Shown piece by piece: positions 32,231 to 40,444 of a stretch of 64,000 nucleotides of DNA (within the stretch, counting starts at the first letter, position 1; every line of letters starts with the position of its first letter). Where the stretch lies: the NCBI RefSeq assembly GCF_040675855.1, contig NZ_JBEGIK010000001.1, positions 62,001 to 126,000 of the forward strand, written 5' to 3'. The notes beneath the pieces are model-generated. The model was not told the origin of the DNA and did not search any database. It saw nothing but the letters and a program-made list of their open reading frames with translations. The position numbers and the translations under genes were made by a program. The DNA comes from Microbacterium sp. LWH3-1.2 (GTDB taxonomy: Bacteria > Actinomycetota > Actinomycetes > Actinomycetales > Microbacteriaceae).

Positions 32231-34309
32231 ATGAGCCTGTCCTTCGACAGCGCGTACCGGCACGGGTTCGCCCGTGTCGCCGCGTGCACGATCCCGGTGG
32301 AGATCGCCGACCCCGCGGCCAACGCCGAGGCGGTGCTCGAGGCCGCGCGCGTATGCGACGCCGACGCGGTGGCGGTCGCGGTCTTCCCGGAGCTGTGCCT
32401 GACCGGCTACGCGATCGACGACCTCGTCATGCAGGACCCGGTGCTCGATGCCGTCGTCGCCGCGATCGAGGGACTGGTCGAAGCATCCGTCGATCTCCTT
32501 CCGGTGCTCGTCGTCGGCGCGCCGCTGCGCCACCGCAACCGCCTCTACAACTGCGCGGTCGTGATCCACCGCGGCGAGCTGCTGGGCGTCGCGCCGAAGG
32601 CGTACCTGCCGACGTACCGCGAGTTCTACGAGCGGCGCTGGTACGCACCCGGCGACGACCAGGCGGGGCAGGACATCCGCGTCGGCGAGCTCGAGGCGCC
32701 TTTCGGCCCCGACCTGCTGTTCGAGGCGCTCGACATCCCGGGGCTTGTCGTGCATGCCGAGGTCTGCGAAGACGTGTGGGTGCCGATCCCGCCGTCGTCG
32801 CGCGCCGCGCTCGCCGGAGCGACCGTGCTGCTCAACCTCAGCGGCAGCCCCATCACGATCGCGCGCGCCGAGGACCGCAAGGACCTCTGCCAGTCGCAGT
32901 CACTGCGCTGCCTCGCCGCGTACGCCTACGCGGCCGCCGGCAGCGGCGAGTCCACGAACGACGTCTCGTGGGACGGCCAGACCATGATCTACGAGGGCGG
33001 CAACCTGCTCGTCGAGACCGAGCGCTTCCCCGACGGGCCGCGCCGCTCGATCGCCGACGTCGATCTCGACCGCCTCCGCCAAGACCGGCTGCGCCAGGGC
33101 ACCTTCGACGACAACCGCAGGACGACGGGAGCGGATGCCTCGTTCCGCACCGTGCACTTCCGGCTCGACCCGCCGAGCGCCGACGTGGGCCTGCGGCGCT
33201 CGCTCGACCGGTTCCCGTTCGTGCCCGACGACCCCGCCCGCCTCGCACTGGACTGCTACGAGGCTTTCAACATCCAGGTGTCAGGGCTCGTCCAGCGCAT
33301 GCGCGCGATCGGCGGCCCGAAGCCGGTGATCGGCGTGAGCGGCGGTCTCGACTCGACCCACGCGCTGCTCGTGGTCGCGCGCGCGATGGACCTGATGGGG
33401 CGCCCGCGCAGCGACATCCTCGCGTACACCATGCCCGGCTTCGCGACGAGCGAGCACACCAAGTCCAACGCGATCGCCCTCGCCGAATCGGTCGGCGCCT
33501 CGATCGAGACGATCGACATCCGGCCGCTCGCGATCGAGATGCTCGAGCGCCTCGGCCACCCGTTCGCCGACGGCGAGCCCGTCCACGACATCACGTTCGA
33601 GAACGTGCAGGCGGGCCTGCGCACCGACTACCTCTTCCGGCTGGCCAACCACCACGGCGGAATGGTGATCGGCACCTCCGACCTGTCGGAGCTCGCCCTC
33701 GGCTGGGCGACGTACGGCGTGGGCGACCACATGAGCCACTACGCCGTGAACGCGGGCGTGCCGAAGACCCTCATCCAGCACGTGATCCGCTGGGTGATCT
33801 CGCATCGTGGCGATGAGGGGGGATCCACCGATCTGAGCGACGAGGCGCGCGCGGTGCTGCAGTCGGTGCTCGACACCGAGATCTCGCCCGAACTCGTGCC
33901 GATGGGCCAGGACGGCAAGATGCAGTCGACCGAGGACCGCATCGGCCCCTACGCGCTGCACGACTTCGCGCTTTACCACATCCTCCGGTTCGGGTTCCGG
34001 CCGTCCAAGATCGCCTACCTCGCGGCGCACGCGTGGCGCGATGCCGAGGCCGGCGCATGGCCTCCGGGCTTCCCCGAGGAGGACCGCTACGCCTACGACC
34101 TGCCGACGGTCGCGAAGTGGCTGCAGGTGTTCCTGAGGCGCTACTTCGCATTCGCCCAGTTCAAGCGCTCCGCGATCCCCAACGGCCCGAAGGTGTCGCC
34201 CGCAGGTTCGCTGTCGCCCCGCGGCGACTGGCGCGCACCGTCCGACGGCAACGCCCGTGTGTGGCTCGCGGAGTTGAGGGCCGCCCTCCCCGATCTCGTG
34301 AAGGACTGA
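32231..34309 (+). CDS. nadE: Glutamine-dependent NAD(+) synthase
   Basis: 692-aa two-domain enzyme making NAD+ from nicotinate adenine dinucleotide, ATP and glutamine. The N-terminal nitrilase-type glutaminase has Glu in VFPELCLTGYAIDD (~55), Lys in APKAYLPTYREFYE (~122) and Cys in HAEVCEDVW (~177). The synthetase domain (~340-680) has the P-loop IGVSGGLDSTHALLV (~372), MIGTSDLSELALGWATYG style region (VIGTSDLSELALG ~478) and NAGVPKTLIQHV. Full length for the actinobacterial form. ATG 32231 is 6 nt after CAGACT, possibly leaderless. Confidence 0.96.
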   Translation: MSLSFDSAYRHGFARVAACTIPVEIADPAANAEAVLEAARVCDADAVAVAVFPELCLTGYAIDDLVMQDPVLDAVVAAIEGLVEASVDLLPVLVVGAPLRHRNRLYNCAVVIHRGELLGVAPKAYLPTYREFYERRWYAPGDDQAGQDIRVGELEAPFGPDLLFEALDIPGLVVHAEVCEDVWVPIPPSSRAALAGATVLLNLSGSPITIARAEDRKDLCQSQSLRCLAAYAYAAAGSGESTNDVSWDGQTMIYEGGNLLVETERFPDGPRRSIADVDLDRLRQDRLRQGTFDDNRRTTGADASFRTVHFRLDPPSADVGLRRSLDRFPFVPDDPARLALDCYEAFNIQVSGLVQRMRAIGGPKPVIGVSGGLDSTHALLVVARAMDLMGRPRSDILAYTMPGFATSEHTKSNAIALAESVGASIETIDIRPLAIEMLERLGHPFADGEPVHDITFENVQAGLRTDYLFRLANHHGGMVIGTSDLSELALGWATYGVGDHMSHYAVNAGVPKTLIQHVIRWVISHRGDEGGSTDLSDEARAVLQSVLDTEISPELVPMGQDGKMQSTEDRIGPYALHDFALYHILRFGFRPSKIAYLAAHAWRDAEAGAWPPGFPEEDRYAYDLPTVAKWLQVFLRRYFAFAQFKRSAIPNGPKVSPAGSLSPRGDWRAPSDGNARVWLAELRAALPDLVKD

Positions 34310-34314
34310 AGAAA

Positions 34315-34339
34315 CGGATGCCGCGGCCCGCGGCATCCG
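34315..34339. terminator. Bidirectional hairpin terminator after nadE
   Basis: CGGATGCCGCG (34315-34325) and CGCGGCATCCG (34329-34339) pair perfectly with a 3-nt loop, between the convergent stops at 34309 and 34358. Confidence 0.75.
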
Positions 34340-34357
34340 TTCACCGCGGTTCGTCTC

Positions 34358-34936
34358 TCAGGTGGGAGCCTGCGTGTAGGCTAGCGTGATGATCCAGCTG
34401 TCGCGGGAAAGGTCCGCGAGCTGGTAGAAGACCTTCCGGTCGGGGATCCAGCCCTTCGTCAGCGGGCTGTCGAGCCGCACATGGTCGGCGGCGACGCGGG
34501 CGCCCCGGCCATCGGCATCGCGCACGGCCTGGACGCGGGTCCAGTGGGCGATGAGCTTGCCGAGGTCGTTCTCGTCGAGCAGGTGCGAGTGCCGCTTCAT
34601 GAGGTGCAGCTCGGCATCGTCGGGATGCGCGTCGCGCAGGTCGAGCCCGAGGGAGGCATCGGCGTCGGCGACCGCGACGACGGTCGCGGCGCGGAAGTTC
34701 ACGTTGCGGATCTTCAGCGGCACCTCGGCGCCGTCGACCTCGGCGATCAGCTGGGTGTGGAATCCGAACGTACGCGGCGCCTCGCGCTCGACGCGCACGT
34801 CCTTCGGGTCGACGCCGAGTCTCGTGGCGACGATCTCCTGGGCCAGAGCGCGCTTGCGGTCGTGGTCCGAGAGCTTGGGGTCCCAGCCGAGACGCGCCGT
34901 GATCCCTGCCGGTGTCTCGAGAAGCACCGATTGCAT
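34358..34936 (-). CDS. Protein of unknown function, 4'-phosphopantetheinyl transferase-like
   Basis: 192-aa cytoplasmic protein. The arrangement VVAVADADASLGLDLRDAHPDD (first half of ~100-125), then HLMKRHSHLLDENDLGKLIAHWTRVQAV and a final DRKVFYQLADLSRDSWIITLAY strand resembles the C-terminal half of Sfp/AcpS-type transferases (GxD, then E/W-x-K positions). The conserved K-E-A core is not clearly present (TRVQAV instead of TRKEA), so catalysis is doubtful. ATG 34936 has GAGGTGG at good distance; ATG 34948 is also possible but has poor spacing. Confidence 0.5.
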   Translation of the reverse strand: MQSVLLETPAGITARLGWDPKLSDHDRKRALAQEIVATRLGVDPKDVRVEREAPRTFGFHTQLIAEVDGAEVPLKIRNVNFRAATVVAVADADASLGLDLRDAHPDDAELHLMKRHSHLLDENDLGKLIAHWTRVQAVRDADGRGARVAADHVRLDSPLTKGWIPDRKVFYQLADLSRDSWIITLAYTQAPT

Positions 34937-35198
34937 GATCCACCTCATTCTCCGCGGACCCTCCGCCCCTCCATCCTGTCCCCGTGGGGCGCGGTGAGGA
35001 AGATCGCCACGCCCGTTCACCCCTGTCGCCAGGGGCCTCCCCCCCTCTGCCCTGCGAGGCCGAAACACGGGTCGGTGGCGACGACACGCCGGAGACGGAT
35101 GCTGCCGCCCGGCGTGTCGCGTCACGCACCCGTCTTTCGGCACGCGTCGGACTCGTCAAGCCCCTCCCGCCGCCGCAACCCGATGGAAGGATGGGGTC

Positions 35199-36674
35199 AT
35201 GGCGAAGCGCGCGACGGTGATCGGCAGCGGTCCCAACGGTCTGTCGGCCGCGGTCGCGCTCGCGCGCGCCGGGTACGAGGTGCGCGTGGTCGAGGCCGCC
35301 TCGACCGTCGGCGGCGGCGTGCGTACCTCGCCGCTCACGCTCCCCGGGTTCCGCCACGACGTGTGTTCGGCGGTGCACCCGGCGGCGCTCTCGTCGCCCT
35401 TCTTCCGCGCGTTCGGCATCCACGACCGCGTCGGCTGGATCCACCCGCTCGCGTCCTACGCGCAGCCGCTCGACGGCGCACGCGCGGCGATCGCGTGGCG
35501 CGACATCGAGCGCACGGCCGATGGGCTCGGCCCCGACGGCCGCGCGTGGCGGGCGGTGCTGCGCCCTCTCAGCCGCCATCTCGGCGGCCTGGTCGACTTC
35601 ACCGGTTCGCAGCTGCTGCGGTGGCCGCGGCATCCGATCACCACCGTCCGGTTCGGGCTCCGCGCCCTGCAGCTCGGCACGCGCCTGGGGCGCGGCACGT
35701 TCCGCACCGAGGAGGCGAACGCGCTCCTCGCGGGCGTGCTCGCCCACGCGAACACCCCGATGCCCTCACTCGGAGGGGCCGCGTCAGGGCTCTTCCTCGC
35801 GGCGCACGGGCACTCTGCCGACGGCTGGGCGTTCCCGCGCGGCGGATCGCAGGCGATCGCGGACGCCCTCGTCGCCGACCTGACGACGCACGGCGGCGCG
35901 GTCGAGACGGGCACGCGGGTGGAGACGCTCGCGGGGCTCGACTGGGGCGATCCGGACGCCGGCGACCTGCTGCTGCTCGACACCACACCGCGCCTGCTGC
36001 TCACGCATCCGGATCTTCCCGCGCGGTACGCGCACGCGATCCGCCAATACCGGTACGGCCCGGCGGCCGCGAAGGTCGACTTCGCCCTCGACGGCCCCGT
36101 ACCGTGGGCCCATCCCGACGTCGCTCTCGCCCCCACCGTGCACCTCGGCGGCACGCGGGCGGAGGTGGAGGCGAGTGAGAACGCGGTCGCGCGCGGCGGC
36201 CTGACCGACCGCCCGTACGTGCTCACGGTGCAGCCGAGTGTGCTCGACGGCACACGCGCGCCCGAGGGCAAACAGGTTCTGTGGGCCTACATCCACGTTC
36301 CGGCCGGCTCGACGTTCGATCCCACCGAAGCCGTCGTCCGACAGGTCGAGCGCTTCGCCCCGGGCTTCCGGCACCGCATCCTCGCCAGCCACGCGATGAC
36401 CGCCGCCCAGCGGGAGGCCTACAACCCCGCCGACATCGGCGGGGACATCCTCGGCGGCGCGTTCACGTTCGCGCAGGCAATCCGGCGTCCTGTCGTGTCG
36501 GCGACCCCGTGGCGCACGCCGCTGCGAGGGGTCTACCTCGCGTCGGCGTCGACCCCGCCCGGACCCGGCGTCACCGGGATGCCCGGCTGGTACGCCGCAC
36601 GCCAGGCACTGCACGACAACGCACGCCAGCGCCGTGGCGAGCGCCTCGAACTCGGGGACCTCTTCGGAGCGTGA
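35199..36674 (+). CDS. Phytoene desaturase-like FAD-dependent oxidoreductase
   Basis: 491-aa CrtI/PDS-family flavoprotein. N-terminal dinucleotide motif ATVIGSGPNGLSAAVALARAG (first half, ~5-25) with VVEAASTVGGGVRT (~34). Substrate-binding middle part; C-terminal FAD motif ASASTPPGPGVTGMPGWYAA (~451-470). Lone actinobacterial members like this are not in carotenoid clusters and their substrate is unknown. ATG 35199 follows AAGGATGGGGTC. The next gene starts 4 nt after its stop. Confidence 0.88.
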   Translation: MAKRATVIGSGPNGLSAAVALARAGYEVRVVEAASTVGGGVRTSPLTLPGFRHDVCSAVHPAALSSPFFRAFGIHDRVGWIHPLASYAQPLDGARAAIAWRDIERTADGLGPDGRAWRAVLRPLSRHLGGLVDFTGSQLLRWPRHPITTVRFGLRALQLGTRLGRGTFRTEEANALLAGVLAHANTPMPSLGGAASGLFLAAHGHSADGWAFPRGGSQAIADALVADLTTHGGAVETGTRVETLAGLDWGDPDAGDLLLLDTTPRLLLTHPDLPARYAHAIRQYRYGPAAAKVDFALDGPVPWAHPDVALAPTVHLGGTRAEVEASENAVARGGLTDRPYVLTVQPSVLDGTRAPEGKQVLWAYIHVPAGSTFDPTEAVVRQVERFAPGFRHRILASHAMTAAQREAYNPADIGGDILGGAFTFAQAIRRPVVSATPWRTPLRGVYLASASTPPGPGVTGMPGWYAARQALHDNARQRRGERLELGDLFGA

Positions 36675-36678
36675 CGGC

Positions 36679-38163
36679 GTGGAAGGCTTCGCCGCGGTCG
36701 ACTTCGAGTTCGCTCGGCAGGTGCTGCAGCGGGGTGTGGCGGCGCTGTTCGTCATCGCGTTCGTCTCGTCGCTGAACCAGTTCCGCCCGCTGCTCGGCGA
36801 GAGCGGCCTGCTGCCGGTGCCGGAACTGCTGGAGTGGGCGCGGACCTCCAAACGAGGTGCACGGATGCTGCGTCCCACCCTGTTCCGCTACCTCCGGTAC
36901 AGCGATCGCAGGCTCGTCGCCCTCTGCGGGACGGGCATCGTGGTCGCGGCGACGCTCGTCGCGGGTATCCCGCAGCTCGGTCCGCCGTGGGTGCCGATGC
37001 TGTGCTTCCTCGCGCTGTGGCTCGGCTACATGTCCATCACGAGCATCGGGCAGACCTTCTACGGCTTCGGGTGGGAGATGCTGCTGCTCGAGGCAGGCTT
37101 CCTCGCGGCCTTCCTGGGTTCGAACGACCAACCCCCACCCGTCGTCGTGATCGTGCTGTTCTGGTGGCTGGTGTTCCGGCTCGAGTTCGGCGCGGGCATG
37201 ATCAAGATCCGGGGCGGGCGCGAGTGGCGGGATCTCACAGCGCTGACCTACCACCACGAGACGCAGCCGATGCCCGGGCCGCTCAGCCGCCAGGCGCACC
37301 TGCTCCCCCGCTGGTTCCACAAGGGCGAGGTGCTCGGCAACCACTTCGCGCAGCTCGTGGTGCCGTGGTTCCTCTTCGCGCCCCTCGTCGGACTCTTCGC
37401 ACCCGGACCGGTGCCCGCGATCGTCGGCGCGGTCGCCGCCGCGATCGTGATCGCCACGCAGGCCTGGCTCGTCGTCACCGGCAACTTCGCCTGGCTCAAC
37501 TGGATGACGATCGTTCTCGCGTTCTCGGCCATCGGATTGCCCGGAATCGGCGCAGAGCACCAGGGCGCAGCATCCGTTGCGCCCATCGTGATCGACGGGA
37601 TCCCGCTGTACTGGCTGGTCATCACGAGCGCGGTGGGGGTGCTGTACCTCGTGATCAGCTGGTGGCCGCTGCAGAACCTGTTCGCGCGCCGGCAGCTCAT
37701 GAACGCGTCGTTCAACCGGTGGCAGCTCGCCAACGCCTACGGCGCATTCGGCACCGTGACGAAGGAGCGCATCGAGATCGTCGTCGAGGGCACGATGGAC
37801 GAGGACCCCGACAACGCGACCTGGCGCGAGTACGCCTTCAAGGGAAAGCCCGGCGACGTGCACCGCATCCCGCGTCAGTTCGCGCCGTACCACCTGCGCC
37901 TGGACTGGCTGATGTGGTTCCTGCCGCTCGGCCGCTCCCTGGACGAATGGTTCACGCCGTTCCTGGTGCGCCTTCTGCAAGCGGATGCTGCGACCCTGCG
38001 CCTGCTCGCCCACGACCCGTTCGCCGGCGACCGGCCGCGGTGGGTGCGCGCCGTCTCGTACCGCTACCGCTTCACGACGCGCGCGGAGTTCCGCGAGTCG
38101 CACGCCCGGTGGACGCGCGACCGGAGGCGTCCGGTCATGGGACCGGTGTCCCTGCGCCGCTGA
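36679..38163 (+). CDS. Lipase maturation factor family membrane protein
   Basis: 494-aa multi-TM protein homologous to LMF1. It begins with FEFARQVLQRGVAALFVIAF (~8-27). It has GQTFYGFGWEMLLLEAGFLA (~123), FRLEFGAGMIKIRGGREWRD (~167) and LTYHHETQPMPGPLSRQAHL (~190), all typical of LMFs, and the C-terminal soluble domain EYAFKGKPGDVHRIPRQFAP (~388) with LRLDWLMWFLPLG. Bacterial LMFs may assist folding of exported proteins. GTG 36679 was chosen (4 nt after the previous TGA). Its 3' end overlaps the convergent MFS gene by 29 bp. Confidence 0.9.
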   Translation: MEGFAAVDFEFARQVLQRGVAALFVIAFVSSLNQFRPLLGESGLLPVPELLEWARTSKRGARMLRPTLFRYLRYSDRRLVALCGTGIVVAATLVAGIPQLGPPWVPMLCFLALWLGYMSITSIGQTFYGFGWEMLLLEAGFLAAFLGSNDQPPPVVVIVLFWWLVFRLEFGAGMIKIRGGREWRDLTALTYHHETQPMPGPLSRQAHLLPRWFHKGEVLGNHFAQLVVPWFLFAPLVGLFAPGPVPAIVGAVAAAIVIATQAWLVVTGNFAWLNWMTIVLAFSAIGLPGIGAEHQGAASVAPIVIDGIPLYWLVITSAVGVLYLVISWWPLQNLFARRQLMNASFNRWQLANAYGAFGTVTKERIEIVVEGTMDEDPDNATWREYAFKGKPGDVHRIPRQFAPYHLRLDWLMWFLPLGRSLDEWFTPFLVRLLQADAATLRLLAHDPFAGDRPRWVRAVSYRYRFTTRAEFRESHARWTRDRRRPVMGPVSLRR

Positions 38164-39682
38164 CCGCGCCCTTCCGCTCGCGTGCGCTGCGGCGGGCGGT
38201 GAGGTCGATGATGGCCACCAGGAACGCGAGCGCGAGGAAGACCGCGACCGACAGCATCCCGAACGCGTACGCGTCGTGGTAGACGACGAGACTGTCGTGC
38301 GAGCCGGACTCCCGGTAGATCGCGGCGTAGAACAGCGACAGGGCGACGGCCGTGCCGACCGCGGCACCGATGCGCTGGCCGAGCTGACCGACGGAGCCGG
38401 CGAGGCCGCCCTGCTTGACCGGGATGTCGCCGAGGGTGAGCGCCTGGTTCGGGGCGATCACGAGACCGCCACCGGCACCGCCGACGGTCATGACGGCGGC
38501 GGCGATGTAGGGGGTCCACGCGGGGTCGCTGTACAGCGCGGCGAGCACCAGCCCGCCCACGCACAGCAACATGCCGGCGAGCCCCCACACCACGACGACC
38601 CGGCCGTGAGTGCTGACGAGGTTGCCGCCGATCCACGAGGTGACGGCGGACGCCAGCGCGAATCCGATGGAGACCATCCCGGCGTACACCGGCGCGAGCC
38701 CGAGCCCGAGCTGCAGGAACAGCGTCGTGACCAGGAACATCGCCGGCGCCGCCGTGAAGTACGCGGTCTGCAGCAGGGTGCCGTTGCGGTACGACGTGAT
38801 GCGGAAGAGGCCCAGTGGGATGAGCGGCTTGCGGCCGCGCTTCGCATAGCGGCGCTCCCACGCGATGAACGCCGACGCGAACAGCGCGAAGGCGACGAGC
38901 AGCCACCAGCGCGCCGGGTTGTCGGTGGGCGCGCCGGTCGTGAAGAGGAAGGGCCACATCAGACAGACGACGCTCGCGCCGAACAGCAGCACGCCGACGG
39001 GATCCAGTTGCACCTTGCGCAGAGACCGCGTGCGGGTGTCGGGCAGCAGCCACAGCGCGAGGGCGATCGCGATGAGACACAGCGGCACGTTCATCCAGAA
39101 GATGAGTCGCCACCCGTTCGTCGGGCCGCCCAGCGCGATGAGCAGGCCGCCCAGCGTCGGGCCGAAGGCGGTCGCGATGCCGATCGTCGCGCCGAAGAGG
39201 CCGAAGGCCCGGGCACGCTCCTTGCCCTGGAACAGCTCCTGCGCCATACCCAGCACCTGGGGCATCTGGATGCCGGCGGCCACGCCCTGCAGCAACCGTC
39301 CCACGAGCAGTGCCTCCGCGGTCGGCGCGAGCGCGCAGAGCACGCTGGTGACCGTGTACAGCGTCAGTCCGACGACGAAGAGCGTGCGCCGCGACCTCTG
39401 GTCGCCGAGGCGGCCCATCGGCACCAGCACGAGCCCGAAGGTCAGCACGAACCCCGAGACGATCAACTGCAGCTGGGTCGAGCTCGCGCCGAGCACCTCG
39501 CCGATCGACGGGAGCGCGACATTGACCTTCGTCATGTCGAGGATGGTGATCGCCGCAACCGAGACGCACACCCAGAAGGCCCGCCAGCGGGCTCCGTGCG
39601 AGAGGGGGATGACGGCGGTCGTGACCGGCACGGCACGCCCCTTCGTCGAGGTCTTCGGGGGCGTCGGGTGTGGCTCGGACAT
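38135..39682 (-). CDS. MFS transporter, DHA2 (EmrB/QacA) type
   Basis: 515-aa, 14-TM H+-driven efflux protein. Motifs: ITILDMTKVNVALPSIGEVL (TM1, ~43-62), motif A GRLGDQRSRRTLFVVG (~92), VGRLLQGVAAGIQMPQVLGM (~128), motif C IGIATAFGPTLGGLLIALGG (~165), IPVKQGGLAGSVGQLGQRIG in the second half. ATG 39682 has TAGCCT (39690-39695) 7 nt upstream, a leaderless start. The last ~10 codons overlap the LMF gene on the other strand. Substrate unknown. Confidence 0.92.
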   Translation of the reverse strand: MSEPHPTPPKTSTKGRAVPVTTAVIPLSHGARWRAFWVCVSVAAITILDMTKVNVALPSIGEVLGASSTQLQLIVSGFVLTFGLVLVPMGRLGDQRSRRTLFVVGLTLYTVTSVLCALAPTAEALLVGRLLQGVAAGIQMPQVLGMAQELFQGKERARAFGLFGATIGIATAFGPTLGGLLIALGGPTNGWRLIFWMNVPLCLIAIALALWLLPDTRTRSLRKVQLDPVGVLLFGASVVCLMWPFLFTTGAPTDNPARWWLLVAFALFASAFIAWERRYAKRGRKPLIPLGLFRITSYRNGTLLQTAYFTAAPAMFLVTTLFLQLGLGLAPVYAGMVSIGFALASAVTSWIGGNLVSTHGRVVVVWGLAGMLLCVGGLVLAALYSDPAWTPYIAAAVMTVGGAGGGLVIAPNQALTLGDIPVKQGGLAGSVGQLGQRIGAAVGTAVALSLFYAAIYRESGSHDSLVVYHDAYAFGMLSVAVFLALAFLVAIIDLTARRSARERKGAVSGAGTPVP

Positions 39683-39751
39683 CGTGCCCAGGCTAACCCC
39701 GTTCCCCAGCGCGCCGGGCGGAGACTCGGGCGGGCGGGACATGATGGAGGG

Positions 39752-40309
39752 GTGAGACTCCTCGTCGCCGCCCTCGCCTCCGAGCTCGTCGCGTTCCCTG
39801 ACGACCTCGACGGATTCGACCGCCTCGTCACCGGCCCCGGCAAGCTGCAGGCGACCTACGCGCTCACCCGCGCACTCGACACGACCGCCTACGACGAGAT
39901 CGTGGTGGTCGGCACCGCGGGAGCGATCGACGCGCGGCTCGAGGCATCCGTCTACGAGATCTCGGCGGCCCTCCAGCACGACGTCACCGACATCGACGGC
40001 ATCGTCGGCCAGCACGTGTCGCTGCCGGCGCGCGTCGAGCTCGATGCCGACGGCGTGACGATCGCGACCGGCGACCACTTCGTCGACGACTCCGAGGCGG
40101 TGGAGGTCATCCGCCCGCTCGGCGCGGGCCTCGTCGATATGGAGACGTACGCGTACATCTGGGTGGCGCAGCGGTTCGGGGTGCCGATCCGCGTGCTGAA
40201 GGCCGTCTCGGATCGCGCCCAGGACGGCGCCATCACGGACTGGCGCACCGCGGTGACCGCGTGCAGTCACCAGCTGCGCGACCGCATCCGGGACGACTAC
40301 GGCGTCTGA
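39752..40309 (+). CDS. Nucleosidase of the MTA/SAH nucleosidase (PNP/UDP) superfamily
   Basis: 185-aa short nucleosidase. The nucleobase/ribose site is recognisable as GLVDMETYAYIWVAQRFGVP (~128-147), with the Glu that binds ribose in the DMET motif; VTGPGKLQATYALTRAL (~27) and VVVGTAGAID (~48) fit the phosphorylase fold, and RVLKAVSDRAQDGAI carries the catalytic Asp. It is shorter than E. coli MtnN (232 aa). GTG 39752 follows GATGGAGG. Confidence 0.82.
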   Translation: MRLLVAALASELVAFPDDLDGFDRLVTGPGKLQATYALTRALDTTAYDEIVVVGTAGAIDARLEASVYEISAALQHDVTDIDGIVGQHVSLPARVELDADGVTIATGDHFVDDSEAVEVIRPLGAGLVDMETYAYIWVAQRFGVPIRVLKAVSDRAQDGAITDWRTAVTACSHQLRDRIRDDYGV

Positions 40310-40444
40310 CCCCGCGGCACCGGCCGCGCGCTCAGGCGATGAGCGGGGCGGATGCTGCGAGCCCGGCGCTGCACGTGGGCGCCTGCGGTGGCGCTCGGGT
40401 CGGCGAGTACCGACTGGCGCGTCTTCCGTGTGCGGTGCCGGGGA

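Noticed and set aside
28725..32234. Very long open frame on the plus strand opposite the nuclease/helicase
   Set aside because: Arg/Asp/Val/Glu-rich antisense shadow typical of high-GC genes; the minus strand carries all the motifs.
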